Assembly: GCA_036023115.1 (NCBI GenBank) | Contig: JAYKKT010000055.1 | Location: forward strand, 11,600,501-11,664,500 | Reading direction: 5' to 3' | Origin: Brasenia schreberi | Taxonomy: Eukaryota; Streptophyta; Magnoliopsida; Nymphaeales; Cabombaceae | DNA: 64,000 nucleotides | In this document: piece by piece, positions 34,771 through 46,820 of the stretch | Position numbering within the stretch: position 1 is the first letter of the stretch | How the letters are laid out: each line of letters starts with the position of its first letter | The notes under the pieces: generated by a model | What the model was told of the DNA's origin: nothing | The model's input: the letters and a program-made list of their open reading frames with translations, nothing else | The model's database searches: none | Position numbers and translations under genes: made by a program

Positions 34771-37700
34771 AGCAAAAGGCAAAGAAAATGTTGTTGATAA
34801 GTTTATGAAGTGTGTTTGATTAATGCATCCAAGATGAGTAGTCACCTACTTTTATAGATAAGAGTAGGATTGTTTCCATGTTATTCTTCACTTTTGTAGA
34901 TAATTCTTTGGCTTCTCCATCTCCTTATATTATCATAACACATTACTCTTTGGTTTTCGTAATGCCTCCTTAGATTCTTTGCATATTCCCATGGACTATT
35001 ACTCTTGTAATTGGCTACTTGGATCCCATAAAATGGATTATTTAAGGTGCAACACCATCTTGGCATGTCATGCTGAACCATCAGATTGGTTATGATGGAT
35101 TATTGCATACCAAGGTTGCCCATAGTTGCAATTATGGGGATAGCCATCCCAAGCGATGCTCACCGAGTCAATCCGTCTCAACCTCAAGGAGAATGACTGA
35201 CCTTGTACTATAGTTATCCTTATCCATTAGATGGGGGAGCAACTCACAATTATCAAGACACAAATGTGACTACCAATTAGCATTTCATCTCAACCGAGTT
35301 GGTAAGCAACTAATACAAGGTCTTTAATTGATGAGACCAATGATGAATCAGTCGTCAATGACTCACTCATTATTAGAAGCCAAAGATGGTGAACAATCCT
35401 CGTTGACCTCTCAACAATCACTATTTTAAGGCCTTGAATATCTAGATTCCATCTCTCATGTAAGGTGAAGCAATCTAGACACATCCCTTTCATCTTTTCG
35501 CAGCAAGGATTACAAGGTTTGTCCCTTGGTCAATGTAGTTCTTACGGTTTCCTGTGGTCTTTTGAGCCTTCAAACCCTCTTGATATCAAAACAGTCGGTT
35601 TTTGAATGGTCTACCCGTTAGGGTTTGGAGGGATTGGCCGAGACCATGCAAAGTGGTAGGATGAGATAGTTGTCACGAGCTCCGTAATGAAAGAAGGAAA
35701 ATGATTGACATGTGGTCAACTCCTTGTTAGCAAGCTCTAGATGTTTGTCCTTAATAGTTTTAATAGTTGTTAGTAGACATGGTTGGTTTTGGTTACCCTA
35801 TAACTTAGAACTGAAACTAAATATATAATATAATATATATTACAATTTCAAAGTTTATTTTGTTTTAAGATTGATTGAAATGACCGGACATTTCATCTCT
35901 AACACTAACACTATTAAAATATAATACATTATAATTATACATTATATATAAATATATTAAAACTATTTTTTTAAAATTGAAAAGTGGCCAGTCATTTTAG
36001 TAGACTATAGATAACAACTAGGCTACAGGCAGGTGCCAAATGGTGCTCACAAGCTTAAATTTGATTTCTTTTTTAAAAGAGCCTAGGCCAGGTGCAACAC
36101 AAGGGTGCTGGGGCAGGTTGGAACTACTGGTTCCTACATGGTTTAGGATTAGTGATTCCAATCTATCAGTTCAAACCGAACCGGGACTACCTACTACCAG
36201 TCCGATTTTTTAATATGTTGAGCTGTAACCGAATAGGGTAATCCCTTGTTCTGGGGTTGGTTCAGCCAGTTTTGGTTACAACAAATTCTAACATCGGTCT
36301 CGTTCTAGTTCCAATCAGTGGGACGATATTGAATTGACCATTGCCTAGTTGTTTGTATTACATTGCGGCATTTAATGCACTAGTTTGTTTTGTGCATCTC
36401 TGTATTATACCACTTGTAGTACTTTGACATCTTTATATGTTTTTAAGAAGGAACTAATGCCCTTTTGGTAGATTTATATGTTAAAACCTAAGATGTTTAT
36501 CAAAGGTTTGATCAACGTTCAACATATCAAAGAGGAAGGTGTGTTTGCTTGACAACCTTCTCCTTCTCTATAGGGGGTTTCAAGGCCACACAAAAGGTAA
36601 AACTGGAGAACATAGTCGAGAGGAGAAGGAACAATAGTCAAATTGATGGGCATGATTAAATTGGATCAGAGATAGGGAATGCGACCAATTTCCACTAAGC
36701 AAAATCAGTGGAAACAAACCCACTTTCGGCTATAAGAAGAGAGGTGGTACTCACCCTAAAGTTATAAATTCCTAAACACCAACTTATCATTTATTTCATT
36801 TCCTCCGTTTTTCTTCCTTTGTTTTTTTGATTTAGTTGTAATCTTAAGTTGTAGTCTTTTTTCTTTATACCCTTTTAATTATTTCTCTTATGAGTTTAGT
36901 TTTCTTACATTTAGTTGTATAATCAAACTCATAACTGCCAACCCGCTAAAAATATGCCCCGAGTCCCAAACTTTGTCAAAAATCTATTTCTTGATAGATT
37001 TTATTGATTCTTCGACGTATGGAAAGCTAGTCTCTTCTACTTTCTCTTAGTCAAGAATCACTCTGATTTCAATTCAAATGACCAAGATATGAAAGAAATG
37101 ATATGACTCTATTAGAGATACCCAAAGAGTCTCAGCAATCCGAGCATACCTTCTTGAGGAAATGCTATAATTAGCTAATTCTAATTGCAATCAACAGTTT
37201 TTTAAGGAAAATATTTGAATCTTCTTTTAGAGAAATCAAGAGTCATGAAAATTAGAGCATACCCTATTAAAAGTCCTTATGTCTAAGTTTTGGTTTGTTG
37301 GATAGTTGTGCAAATCTATTCCTCAATTCATAAAGAATTCCATCAATCATAGCTGCATCAAGGAAAATACACCCCAAATACCATATTATTGTCAAGTTGT
37401 CTAGCACCGAGTTTATTTTTGTGAATCAGTCAAGCTTGATTGAGTCCAACTAGAACTGGGTACAAAAAACCAATCATGAAAGCTATGACAAGAGCCAAGG
37501 AGGACTCATCTAGCAGAACCTTCACTAACTTTGAATTTTAAGAAAATTATTGAATGCATGTGGGATCCAAGACATTACTGGACAATGTGGAGCTTTAAAG
37601 GGTTAACTAAGAGCAACTTGTTCACAACAGTAGGTGGTAAAGCCATCAATAAAGCTAACTAGAATATTTCCTGTATTTTTCTAGATTTAGTAATGTCACC

Positions 37701-40422
37701 AAGTTGAAGAGACTAGAGTTAATTGCTTAGATTGAAGAGTTTGCACATAGAATTTTCAAAGCAATTTGCATCCTCCAACACAAAAATTCTAGAGGAAACT
37801 AGAGTTAATGCAGTTCAAGGCTTTAATTAGAAGCGCAGTTGATGCAAAACTTTGCCTAAGAGTTCTTAGGATGTTTTAAGTTGTTTTGTCATTTTCTGAG
37901 TTGTTTTAACTAATAGTTAATGTTACAAGGTAGCATTATTTTCCTAAGAATTTCTAACTAGTAGTTTCCAAGGCTCTTTAATGCATTAAACTTCAAAGCT
38001 TGAGAACAACCCAGATTCACAGGCAATGTGAACAACCCACTTAGTAAGTTATAGGGTATTAATATTTTTTTTATCTCAGTTCAGAGGGTCTGTTCTAAGC
38101 ATAAATAGATAGATTCCATAATGGCAAAGCAGATTTTTTGCTCCTCAGATTTTTCTCTCTCTCGCACTTATCTTGCATTGGTGGCGAGTGAACCATGCCT
38201 TATCACCATCTCCTTGGTGTGGTGATTCTGGTGTGTGTTTGTGTGTGGGATTATGTCTCACAAGTGTATGCGTGAGCATTTTCAGGTGCTCGCACACATG
38301 TTTTTTCAACTTTCTCTAACTAGTTCAGTTCACATCTTCTTAACTCAATCTGTTTCATATCATATCCATTCCAAGGTGATCGGAAATCAGGAGATTCTTA
38401 AGTTTCAGACTAAATTTTGATCTCTCGCAAGAGCTCTAGAAAGCCATCAACACACCAATCCTGACCATACTCTTTGGGGTATTACGTTGAGGTTCTCGAT
38501 GACCCACAACTTGCCCAATCTTGAATGAATTCAATATTCCATGTCAAGGGCAAAGTTAGTGCTCTCTGCGTACTTGCACTCGAGTGACTTGAAGTAGTCG
38601 GATCACCTCTCATTTGAGGTGTTTCGTTCTGATGAGAAATACCTTTTTGACACGCTTGGTTGGATCATCAAATTGGTTACAAATTGTGTACCTAACACCA
38701 CGAGGCATTCATAGTGGACCCTTATTTCCAAGGAGGACAAATAAATGGCCTTATTATTATAAAGATATTCTTATTAGTATAGTTACTACTACATTATACT
38801 CTAAACTAAAATTAAATGGCTTAGAAGAGGTATTGACTGCTTATTAGATTGCTTTTTTGTTAAAAGGGCATAATTAATAAAACAAGATCAACCATCAGTT
38901 AATTATGTCTAAATTATAGTTTTGCAAATGGTCATTTTGTTCCACAAGATTTAAGAAGTATCTAGAACCTATGGATTTGATCATATGAATTTGGAGGTAA
39001 TAAAGTGTACACGGATTTTTGGTCCCGAGAAACTTGGACCAGTAACACAATATTTTTAAAAGAAATGATGGGAGAATCATGAAATAAATCTTGAAAAGAA
39101 AATACCTTTGAACACTCAAGTTGGATTAGGCCATATTGGGCCCAATCCAGACCAACGGACCTGACCATGGGTGCTTGCCTGATGGCCACAACTGTAGCAT
39201 CATGGTAGTTAGAGAGACCACCGTAGTAGTGTGGTGACATGTTGTTTTGCAACAACCATGATGAAAGAGGGAAACAAGGGCGAGAGTGAGCAGGAAACGA
39301 GAGAAAGAGAGGAAAAGAAAGAGGGAGAAAGGAAGAGGAAGAGAGAGATGTCACAAAATTAGGAGGAAAAGGAAGAGAAACGGAGTGAGGAGGAAGTGTT
39401 GCGCATTGAGGGCATGTCAAAATAGCTAGAAAAGAAAGGAAAGAAATCTGAGAATTGATGGAATTTGATGTAACCTAGTCTTTTTTCATTTTGGATTTTT
39501 GGTGAAAAAATCCGATGATTGTCGATGGCAATTCTTTGGGACAAAATGGTGCCCAGGGAGTCTAGTCCCTCTCCATCTTCTTTTTGGTTGAAAGCATCGC
39601 TAAAAACGACAAATTTTGGCTCAAAATAGGCAGTTATGGGTGGCTCGAGTAAGGACATGTCGTGTGCCCTTTCATGTTGTGTCAGGTCATATCAAACACT
39701 TAATTGCCCTTGTTATATGTTTGGGACGAAACAATTCATGTCAAGATCAGTTTAGGATAGATTTGCAACAAAATAATGGATTGTACCAGAATCCTTAATA
39801 TGATCCTGAGATACCCAAAACAAATTAAGATTGAATTTTTGGGTAATTCTGGGACTGTTTAAAGTTTGATTTCAATATGGTTTGAATCAATGAGTTTGTG
39901 TGTTTGAATGTAAAATATTAATGTTATATTTTTATCATAATTTATGTACTAAAATCAATGAGATTTAAACGCGTAAGTTTTGTGGGATTTCAATCGTTAT
40001 AGAAGAGAGAGGTAGGTTGATGTTTTTCCTTTTCAAACACATGTTATAGATAGCTTTGATTAATTTTAAATGATGCATGTGATTATGAATGGTCTTGTAA
40101 ATGTTTTGAAATTATTATTGACTCACTTAATGTGTGTATTGGAATATGCTTTATTATCTGCATTAGTGGATTGCATGAGTATGATTAAGTACGAGTAAAT
40201 ATTATTGGATATAGATCCACTCTCTTCGTGCCAGTATCAAATGTCATTGAATGATGGAACCTCATATGTGGTAGTGCTAATTATAAACACCCAAAAAATT
40301 TCTCAAAATAATTTGATCTTTTACAAATTTCATCGTTTTAAGAAAAAATCGTGGTTTTTAGTCTTTAAAAGGTTTTTAAATAAATATACCTTAAACGAAC
40401 TCATTTCTGTACCAAAATTTTG
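34771..40422. other. Long spacer without recognised genes
   Basis: AT-rich, non-coding. Bases 35760-36350 contain GGTTTTGGTTACC and AACCGAACCGG phrases like those of the MITE at 1.6-2.4 kb, suggesting a worn relative. Bases 37850-38420 have an LTR-like look, with a TATA-like CATAAATAGATAG near 38100 and a TCTCTCTCTC leader at 38154, but I could pair no second copy. Bases 39250-39370 are a purine-rich GAGAAAGAGAGG stretch. Open frames are short and unconserved to my eye. Confidence 0.35.
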
Positions 40423-41201
40423 TGACAACCTCAAAATGAAGGTAGATTGCACCTCTCTCAGAAAAATCAAATTTTGACAAAGAGAAAAAAATGACTACTT
40501 TGCCCTCAAGCCTAAATTGGCAGCATTCTGTCTTTTTCAAAAGATTTCATCTAAAGAAAGGATGGTTTCAAACAATTTTCTTCAAAGAAATGAGACACTT
40601 GAAACCAAACCCAAGAATGTTTGCTAAATGTCAAACTTATCAAAAACCTTTTGAAATCAAATCAAATCCAAATCAGAACTCAAAAACTCGCCTGATTGAG
40701 AAAAGTCTTACTATAGGACCCTACACCCATCAAGGGTTAAAGTGGTTTGATACCCTACACCCAATTAAGGGTTAAAGTGGTTGAAACGTTAAAGATCAAC
40801 TCAGAGAGTGAAAGTAGGTCGCCCATACAAACGAACACTGGGAATGAAACTTAGTTGTTCTAAAAAAGAACAATATTTGAAGATTTTAACAAAAACAATA
40901 TTTTCAAATATATCTCAAAATGAAATGGTTTTAAATGAGAAAATATTTGAAACCATAAACAAGGATGAAGCCGAATCGTCTCTCCAAAGAATCAACGAGA
41001 ATCACAACCACAGCAAGCATCAAGCATCAAGCTAGACATGGACCAAGGGAAGACCCAAGGCACACATCACGGCCAAGCCCACATTGGCCAAGCTCACACG
41101 ACTTGATTGAGCCAATAAGGCTCATCTAAGCAAATCTTCTTGGAGACTTGGCTCAAGCATGCAAGGTGGATTCAAGGTCAAGACATCAAGATCAAACCAA
41201 G

Positions 41202-41462
41202 TCACATTAACCTAGCCTACCTAATCCACTTTGACTGAGCCACATTAACCTAGCCTACCTAATACACCTTGGCCGAACCAAATTGACTTAACCCACCTAG
41301 TCTACATGAGCCGAACCACCTTGACTTAACCCACCTAGTCCACATGGGCCGAACTACCTTGACTTAACTCACCTAGTCCACATAGGCCGAACCACCTTGA
41401 CTTAACCCACCTAGTCCATATTGGCCAAACCACATTAACCTACTTGATCCATCTTGGCCGAA
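41202..41462. repeat. 38-bp imperfect tandem repeat, about 7 units
   Basis: Units start about every 38 bases (for example 41240, 41278 and 41430) and follow the pattern CCACCTTGACTTAACCCACC then TAGTCCACATGGGCCGAA. The first two and the last use a CACATTAACCTAGCC variant, and the last unit is shortened. Confidence 0.85.
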
Positions 41463-41695
41463 TTCCCCAAAGGAAGATAACTCTAGCCGATCAAACCCAA
41501 GTCTAGACACCTAGTCGGGTTCGCATCTAGCTCGAGCCAAGGCAAAACCGGCCTACCTAGGGCTGCACATGCTGGGTTCATGTTGACCTAGGGGACCACA
41601 TGAAGACCACGTGAAGGAGCTTGGAGCTAGCCAAGAAGTATGGATTGGATTTGGGCCAAGGAGTTGCCTGCTCCATGGAAGGCACTAGAGACCCT

Positions 41696-41725
41696 CCCCT
41701 TGGCCTATAAATAGAGGCCAAGGGG
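41696..41725 (+). promoter_or_regulatory. TATA box within a perfect 11-bp inverted repeat
   Basis: CCCCTTGGCCT and AGGCCAAGGGG pair perfectly around ATAAATAG, so TATAAATAG sits at the loop of a potential cruciform. The purine-rich leader downstream suggests that transcription would run on the plus strand. Confidence 0.6.
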
Positions 41726-43200
41726 AACTCATTTCCAAAATCTAGCACTTGGAGGGACTTGACAAAACATGAGGGAAGAGAGAGGGAGAGCTTAGGAGAG
41801 AGGAGAAGTGCTGCAAGTTAGAGAGAGAGTGAGAGAAAAGGGAGGAAGAAGAAGGGGCGGTTCCAATCAAGAAAGAGTTCGAATTCTCCTTTGTGAATCC
41901 GATTCTTGGGCTGCTAAGTGAGTATTTCTTTCCATTTTTTCATCTAAAATTTTCTCTTAACATTCAATTCAAAGATGGGGTTATAATAATGGAGCTTTGT
42001 CTCCCCCCATGTTGTAATAGCAAGTAGATATGTTGTCAATTTCATTCCTATGCACTCTACTTGTTTGTTTTCTTGATTCTACCTCTCTATACTCTATAAA
42101 ACTCCTATAACTCCTAACCCTATCTATGCTTAAGCTAATCTACATATTTACATTCATTTCTCTTCAGCAATTTACTTTGGGTTGTTGTGTTTATGCAATT
42201 TAAATTTAGGTGAGTTGCATCACGTATATTGTAAAAACACTGAAAAACTGTTTTCAGCATCTTTGCATATGTATGGTGCTTCAATTTTCATTTCTTCATC
42301 TCTACTCCGATTGATCTAAAATTTGGCACAATTCTACTATACACTCAAGCCCACCTCTAATAAAATTGTCAAGAATTTTAGGATAGTGCAACTATGTAAT
42401 TAAAAGTATGTAAGATCTGGAAAAAACTAGAACCGTTTCTGTACAACCTATTTTCCTACAATAGAGGTTGGGTAAAAGTCCCATAACTCTGCAGGTATTG
42501 ATCCAAATCGAGTGAAATTTGATTCATTAGAAATATGACACCCACAGATTTCCAAAAAAATAAAATTCACCAAAATTGGATCTCTTAGAACCAAGATACA
42601 ATACTTTTTGTGAGTCTTTGTATTTCTGTGATAGAGCAGTCCCAAGTGTCTAAGCAGAAACACTTCCCTGATTTAATTTTGAATAATCATAGTACTAAAA
42701 AATATAACAAAAATATTTTTAGAATCTACACATATGTTCCTGATCACTATAAAATTTTCTTGATTTTTGGAGATTCGAAAATCATTGAAAAAAATCAGGA
42801 AACAAGGTCTGAAAACATAACCAGTTTCTATTTTTCAAAACTTAACAAAAATTTTCTTCAAAAACACCAAGTGCATAAAATTTGGTCTAATCTCTCGAAT
42901 TTTTTTTTAGTGAATTTGAAATCACACCTATACACATGAAATCCTCAAAGCGCTTACGCTGACCCTTTAGCATCAGTTCAAGAAGGCCTAAAGTGATCTC
43001 GCTTAACCACAATCGCCCAAAAGTCAGATTTACAAAACTTTACTTGTTTTGAAGACTAGGTGGCACGCTCGCGCAAGCAAAGTAGATTTGAGAAGTTTAC
43101 TTCAAGTCTCTACATAGGCTTGGAGTAAAATTTTCATATCTACACTAACTCATAGGTCTTAGTGTGTGGGGTGAAACATTAGTTGACATGAATTTGTAGT

Positions 43201-43665
43201 TTATAATCCTAACTATAGGAACATGTGTTGTCGGGATAGGTGGGTTGGATTCTGAGATGATCATATTAGGTGATGCTAACTCATTGGCTTCTTCATTGGT
43301 TATGCATGTTCACTTATAGCTTGTATTTAGAAACTCGTGTTATATCATACGATATGCTTGGGTTGGGGGATATACTGAGTCATATAATAAACCAAAAAGA
43401 GTAGTGAGTGTTTTAAAAGAAATTGTTTTGGATATTAGATATGGATATATAGATGAAAATGTGATATGAAATATATTGTGGATGCCTTAAGACTGGGATA
43501 TATCCGAGGTGGCAAGATATGACTTTGGGTTTGTTTACATAATTATGTGAAAGCATCTGCCAACTTCTATGGTTTCCAAAAACCATTTGCCCTATAGACT
43601 CAAGGGATAGGGTTTGATTAACATATGTTATGGCTATCAGAAGCCATATGTTGAGACAAGAGGAG
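43201..43665. other. Sequence before the first found GNAT exon
   Basis: AT-rich, intron-like. An alternative acceptor for the first GNAT exon is GGCTATCAG at 43640, which would add codons SHMLRQEEG in the same frame. No further exon seen. Confidence 0.35.
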
Positions 43666-44342
43666 GGATATGTTGCTCGGGGCGCAGTGTTAGATGAAGA
43701 TTTTTGGGTAGATATTTATCTCATATGATGCATTTGCTGCAGTATGAAACAATTGAAAAGTGCAGTTTCACCTACCTATGTAAAAATTGCATCCTTCTTG
43801 CTTATGATTCCTTCTATTTTGATATTAGACAGCGGCGTGGCTACGGGTGGAGAGCCACTGGGAAAATGTATCGTACTCACGGTCAGTCTACTCCTTGTTT
43901 AAGTTATCGCCAACTGTCTTTGCTGTATAGTTTTCCAGAGGGATATTTCCTTAATTGTTTAATGTTGTGGCATTATACTAATATGCTCCCCACTACTTTT
44001 TACAGACATGTTGATATTTACAAACGGAACTTTGCTGAGCAGGTTTTTCCCCCTTTTCAAAATCAACTGGCAGAATATTAAGTCCTTAACTTTTGTATTT
44101 TGTCCATAGTTTGTCTGATTTGAGTGTCTGTTGGCAATTAAATCCTTGGTTAGATAGGGATGAGTGCAAAGATGTGTGATGATTTTTACTAAAATGTGGC
44201 CATTAAAATGCTATAGTGGTCTCACGGAATTGTTATGGCTGTTGTAAAAGATGTGTCATTTGTACTTGGTGTAATGCTCTGGCAACATATGCAAGTCATA
44301 CTCCTATTACTGTTTCACATAATATTTATAGGTTTCATTATA

Positions 44343-46820
44343 GGGATCACCCTTGCATGGCCGGTTTCAAGCCTGAATAAAGGAAGAGGGTTGCGTTAGG
44401 ATTTCAACAATCAGCGTAAAACTTTTTTGGACTTATATACCATAGATTTTATAAATTATGTGCATTGTGTTGAGACGTTCCCTCTTAGAGACGTAGTGCA
44501 GAACCCAAATACAATAAAAAGTAAGAAAGGGCCTTAACATCTTCGCTTGGATGTATGAATCAATTGTAGAGAGGGTTCCCATATCATGGATGATTATAGG
44601 TAAAGAAGTTAGTTCGGCTACATTGCCGCCCAAATGTAGTGAACAAGTTACCGTATGTGTTTTCACATTTTTTAGAATGGACAGATACAGGGTAAGGAAA
44701 CTAATCTTAGATATTCGTGTTAATATTTTAAATATCATAACATTGACCAGCAAGTAAATGGAAGTGGTAGATATTATGATTCGAAGAAAGATTTATATTT
44801 TATGTTTACAATTGATGAAGTGGGTTAGAAAAAAAGTAAAGAAGATTGAGAATATATGTTTTAAATTATAGTACTCAGGAAAGGAAAAGGCTCGAAATAG
44901 AGCTCATATTATTATGAATAAAGACTTAAAGGATAGTATAGTAGACATACAATAATATGGTGATTGAATTATGATGGTAAAATTAGTATTAGGAGTAGAG
45001 GCTTTGAATATAGTTTGTGCTTATGCACCCTAAGTAGGATTAAAAAATAGTATAAAGAATGCTTAAAATGGAGTTATTATTATAAATAAAAATTTAAAGG
45101 ATAATATAGTAGACATACAATGATATGGTGATCGAATTATGAGGTGAAATTAGTGAGTAGAGGCTTTGAATATAGTTTGTGCTTATGCACCCCAAGTAAA
45201 ATTAGAAGATAGTATAAAAAAGGCTTTTTGGGAGGAGTTAAATAAGGTAATTCAAAGAAATCCACAAAGAGAGGGAGATGATTTGTTTAGGAGGAGACTT
45301 AAATGGACATGTTGGTAAAAAAGCATTAAAATATCAAGGTATTCATGTTAACTATGGTTTTGGGATATAAATGAGGAGGGTAGGAATATTTTAAATTTGC
45401 TAATGGCTTTTGATCTCTTTATATTCAATACCATTTTTAAAAAATTAGATGAACATTTAATTACTTATAAGAGTATCTTGTTACAAACACAAATTGATTA
45501 TTTTATTTGTAAAAAAAAAGATAGATTGTATTGTAAAAATTGTAATGTAATTTTATGAGAAAGCTTAACTACTCAACATCAACATTTAGTAATAGATTTG
45601 TAGGTAAAAAAGTAGAGAACGAAGAGATCATAGAGCGATTTGAACTAGATGATAGAATCTTAAATGTAAGAAAAAAGATATATTTAAAAAGAAAGTTCTT
45701 CTAGGAAATACTTGAAATGATGTAGGTAGACCTTTTGATATGTGGAACAATATGGCTATACATATTATGGAAGTGACAAAAGATGTGTTAGGCGAATCTA
45801 ATAGAGGCATACCAACACAAAAAGAAGCTTGGTAGTGGAAGATAAAATCAAAGTAAAGTAGACATATTACAAATTGTATTATTCCAAGAAGACTAGTGAA
45901 ACTTGGGAGGCTTATAAGAAAGCAAAGAAAGAAGCGAAAAAGACCGTTAGTGAAGTAAAAACTAAAATTTGGGAGGATCTATATAAAAATCTTAACTTAA
46001 AAGATGGTGTAAGAGATATGTTTAGGAGAGCTAAGACTAGAGATAAGAAACTAAGGATCTTACTTTTGTTAGATGCATCAAAGATGAGGATGAGAAAATT
46101 TTAGTGGCAAATGATGATATGAAAAATAGATGTAAAACTTTTTCTATAAACTTTTTAATAAAAATACAGATGTTAGTATTAACTTAGGAGAGTTATTCAA
46201 ATCAGAAAGTATATAAACCATAATTTCTATCGATATATTCAAAAGAACAAAGTCAAAGATGCTCTTAAATATATGAAAGTTGGTAAATCTATAGGACCAT
46301 ACAATATTTCTATATAAGTATGAAAAATCCTAGGAGAGATGGGGCTCACTTGGCTCATAAGACTATTTAATGAAATATAGATAGCTCAAAAGATGCCCAA
46401 AGAATGGAGAGCAAGTACACTTATATCCATATATAAGAACAAGGAAAACAATCATAATTGTTCGAATTATCAAAGTATCAAGTTAATCAGCCATATTATG
46501 AAATTATGGGAAAGAATATTCAAATATAAGTTAAGACAAATATTGAGTACCATAGAGAACCAATTTAGATTCATACCCGACAGATCTACTATTGAAGCGA
46601 TTCACCTATTGAGACCTTTTATGAAATATTTTAGAGCAAAAAAGAAGAACCTTCACATGGTATTTATTGATCTAGAAAAACTTATGATAATCCCGTTGAC
46701 ATATATAAATCTTATAAGAGACATGTATGATGGTACAAAACTTGTATGAAGACTCATGAAGGAATGACAAACTCCTTTGAAGTTAATAGTGTGTTACATG
46801 AAGATCAACTTTAAGTCCAT
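44343..46820 (+). mobile_element. RTE LINE, 5' part of a host copy split by another LINE
   Basis: Begins at GGGATCACCCTTGCATGGCC of the family leader and runs through endonuclease text with many breaks. There is an internal duplication of the GVGIIINKDL to CAYAPQ segment (about 44895-45200). The readable RT piece at 46393-46749 contains [15 protein letters not shown] and HMVFIDLEK. It stops at AACTTTAAGTCCAT where the minus-strand LINE is inserted, and continues at 49612. It lies in intron 3 of the GNAT gene. A weak ATTATA repeat (44337-44342 and 50453-50458) could be its target duplication. Confidence 0.85.

Larger units (their letters stand above)
40423..43200 (+). repeat. LTR-like region with tandem repeats and core promoter
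   Basis: A probable solo or partial LTR of a long-LTR retrotransposon. The TGTGACAACCTC start near 40421 resembles Gypsy LTR starts. A 38-bp tandem repeat follows (41202-41462), then a TATA box (41706-41714) inside a perfect inverted repeat, a purine-rich GAGAGA leader (41770-41860) and a donor-like GTGAGT at about 41920. No coding text or paired LTR was found, so class and right border are inferred and uncertain. Confidence 0.35.

Noticed and set aside
38962..39420. A 152-codon frame with a Ser/Pro/Leu-rich start
   Set aside because: Its conserved-looking start is the complement of a GAGA-rich stretch; no homologue recognised.
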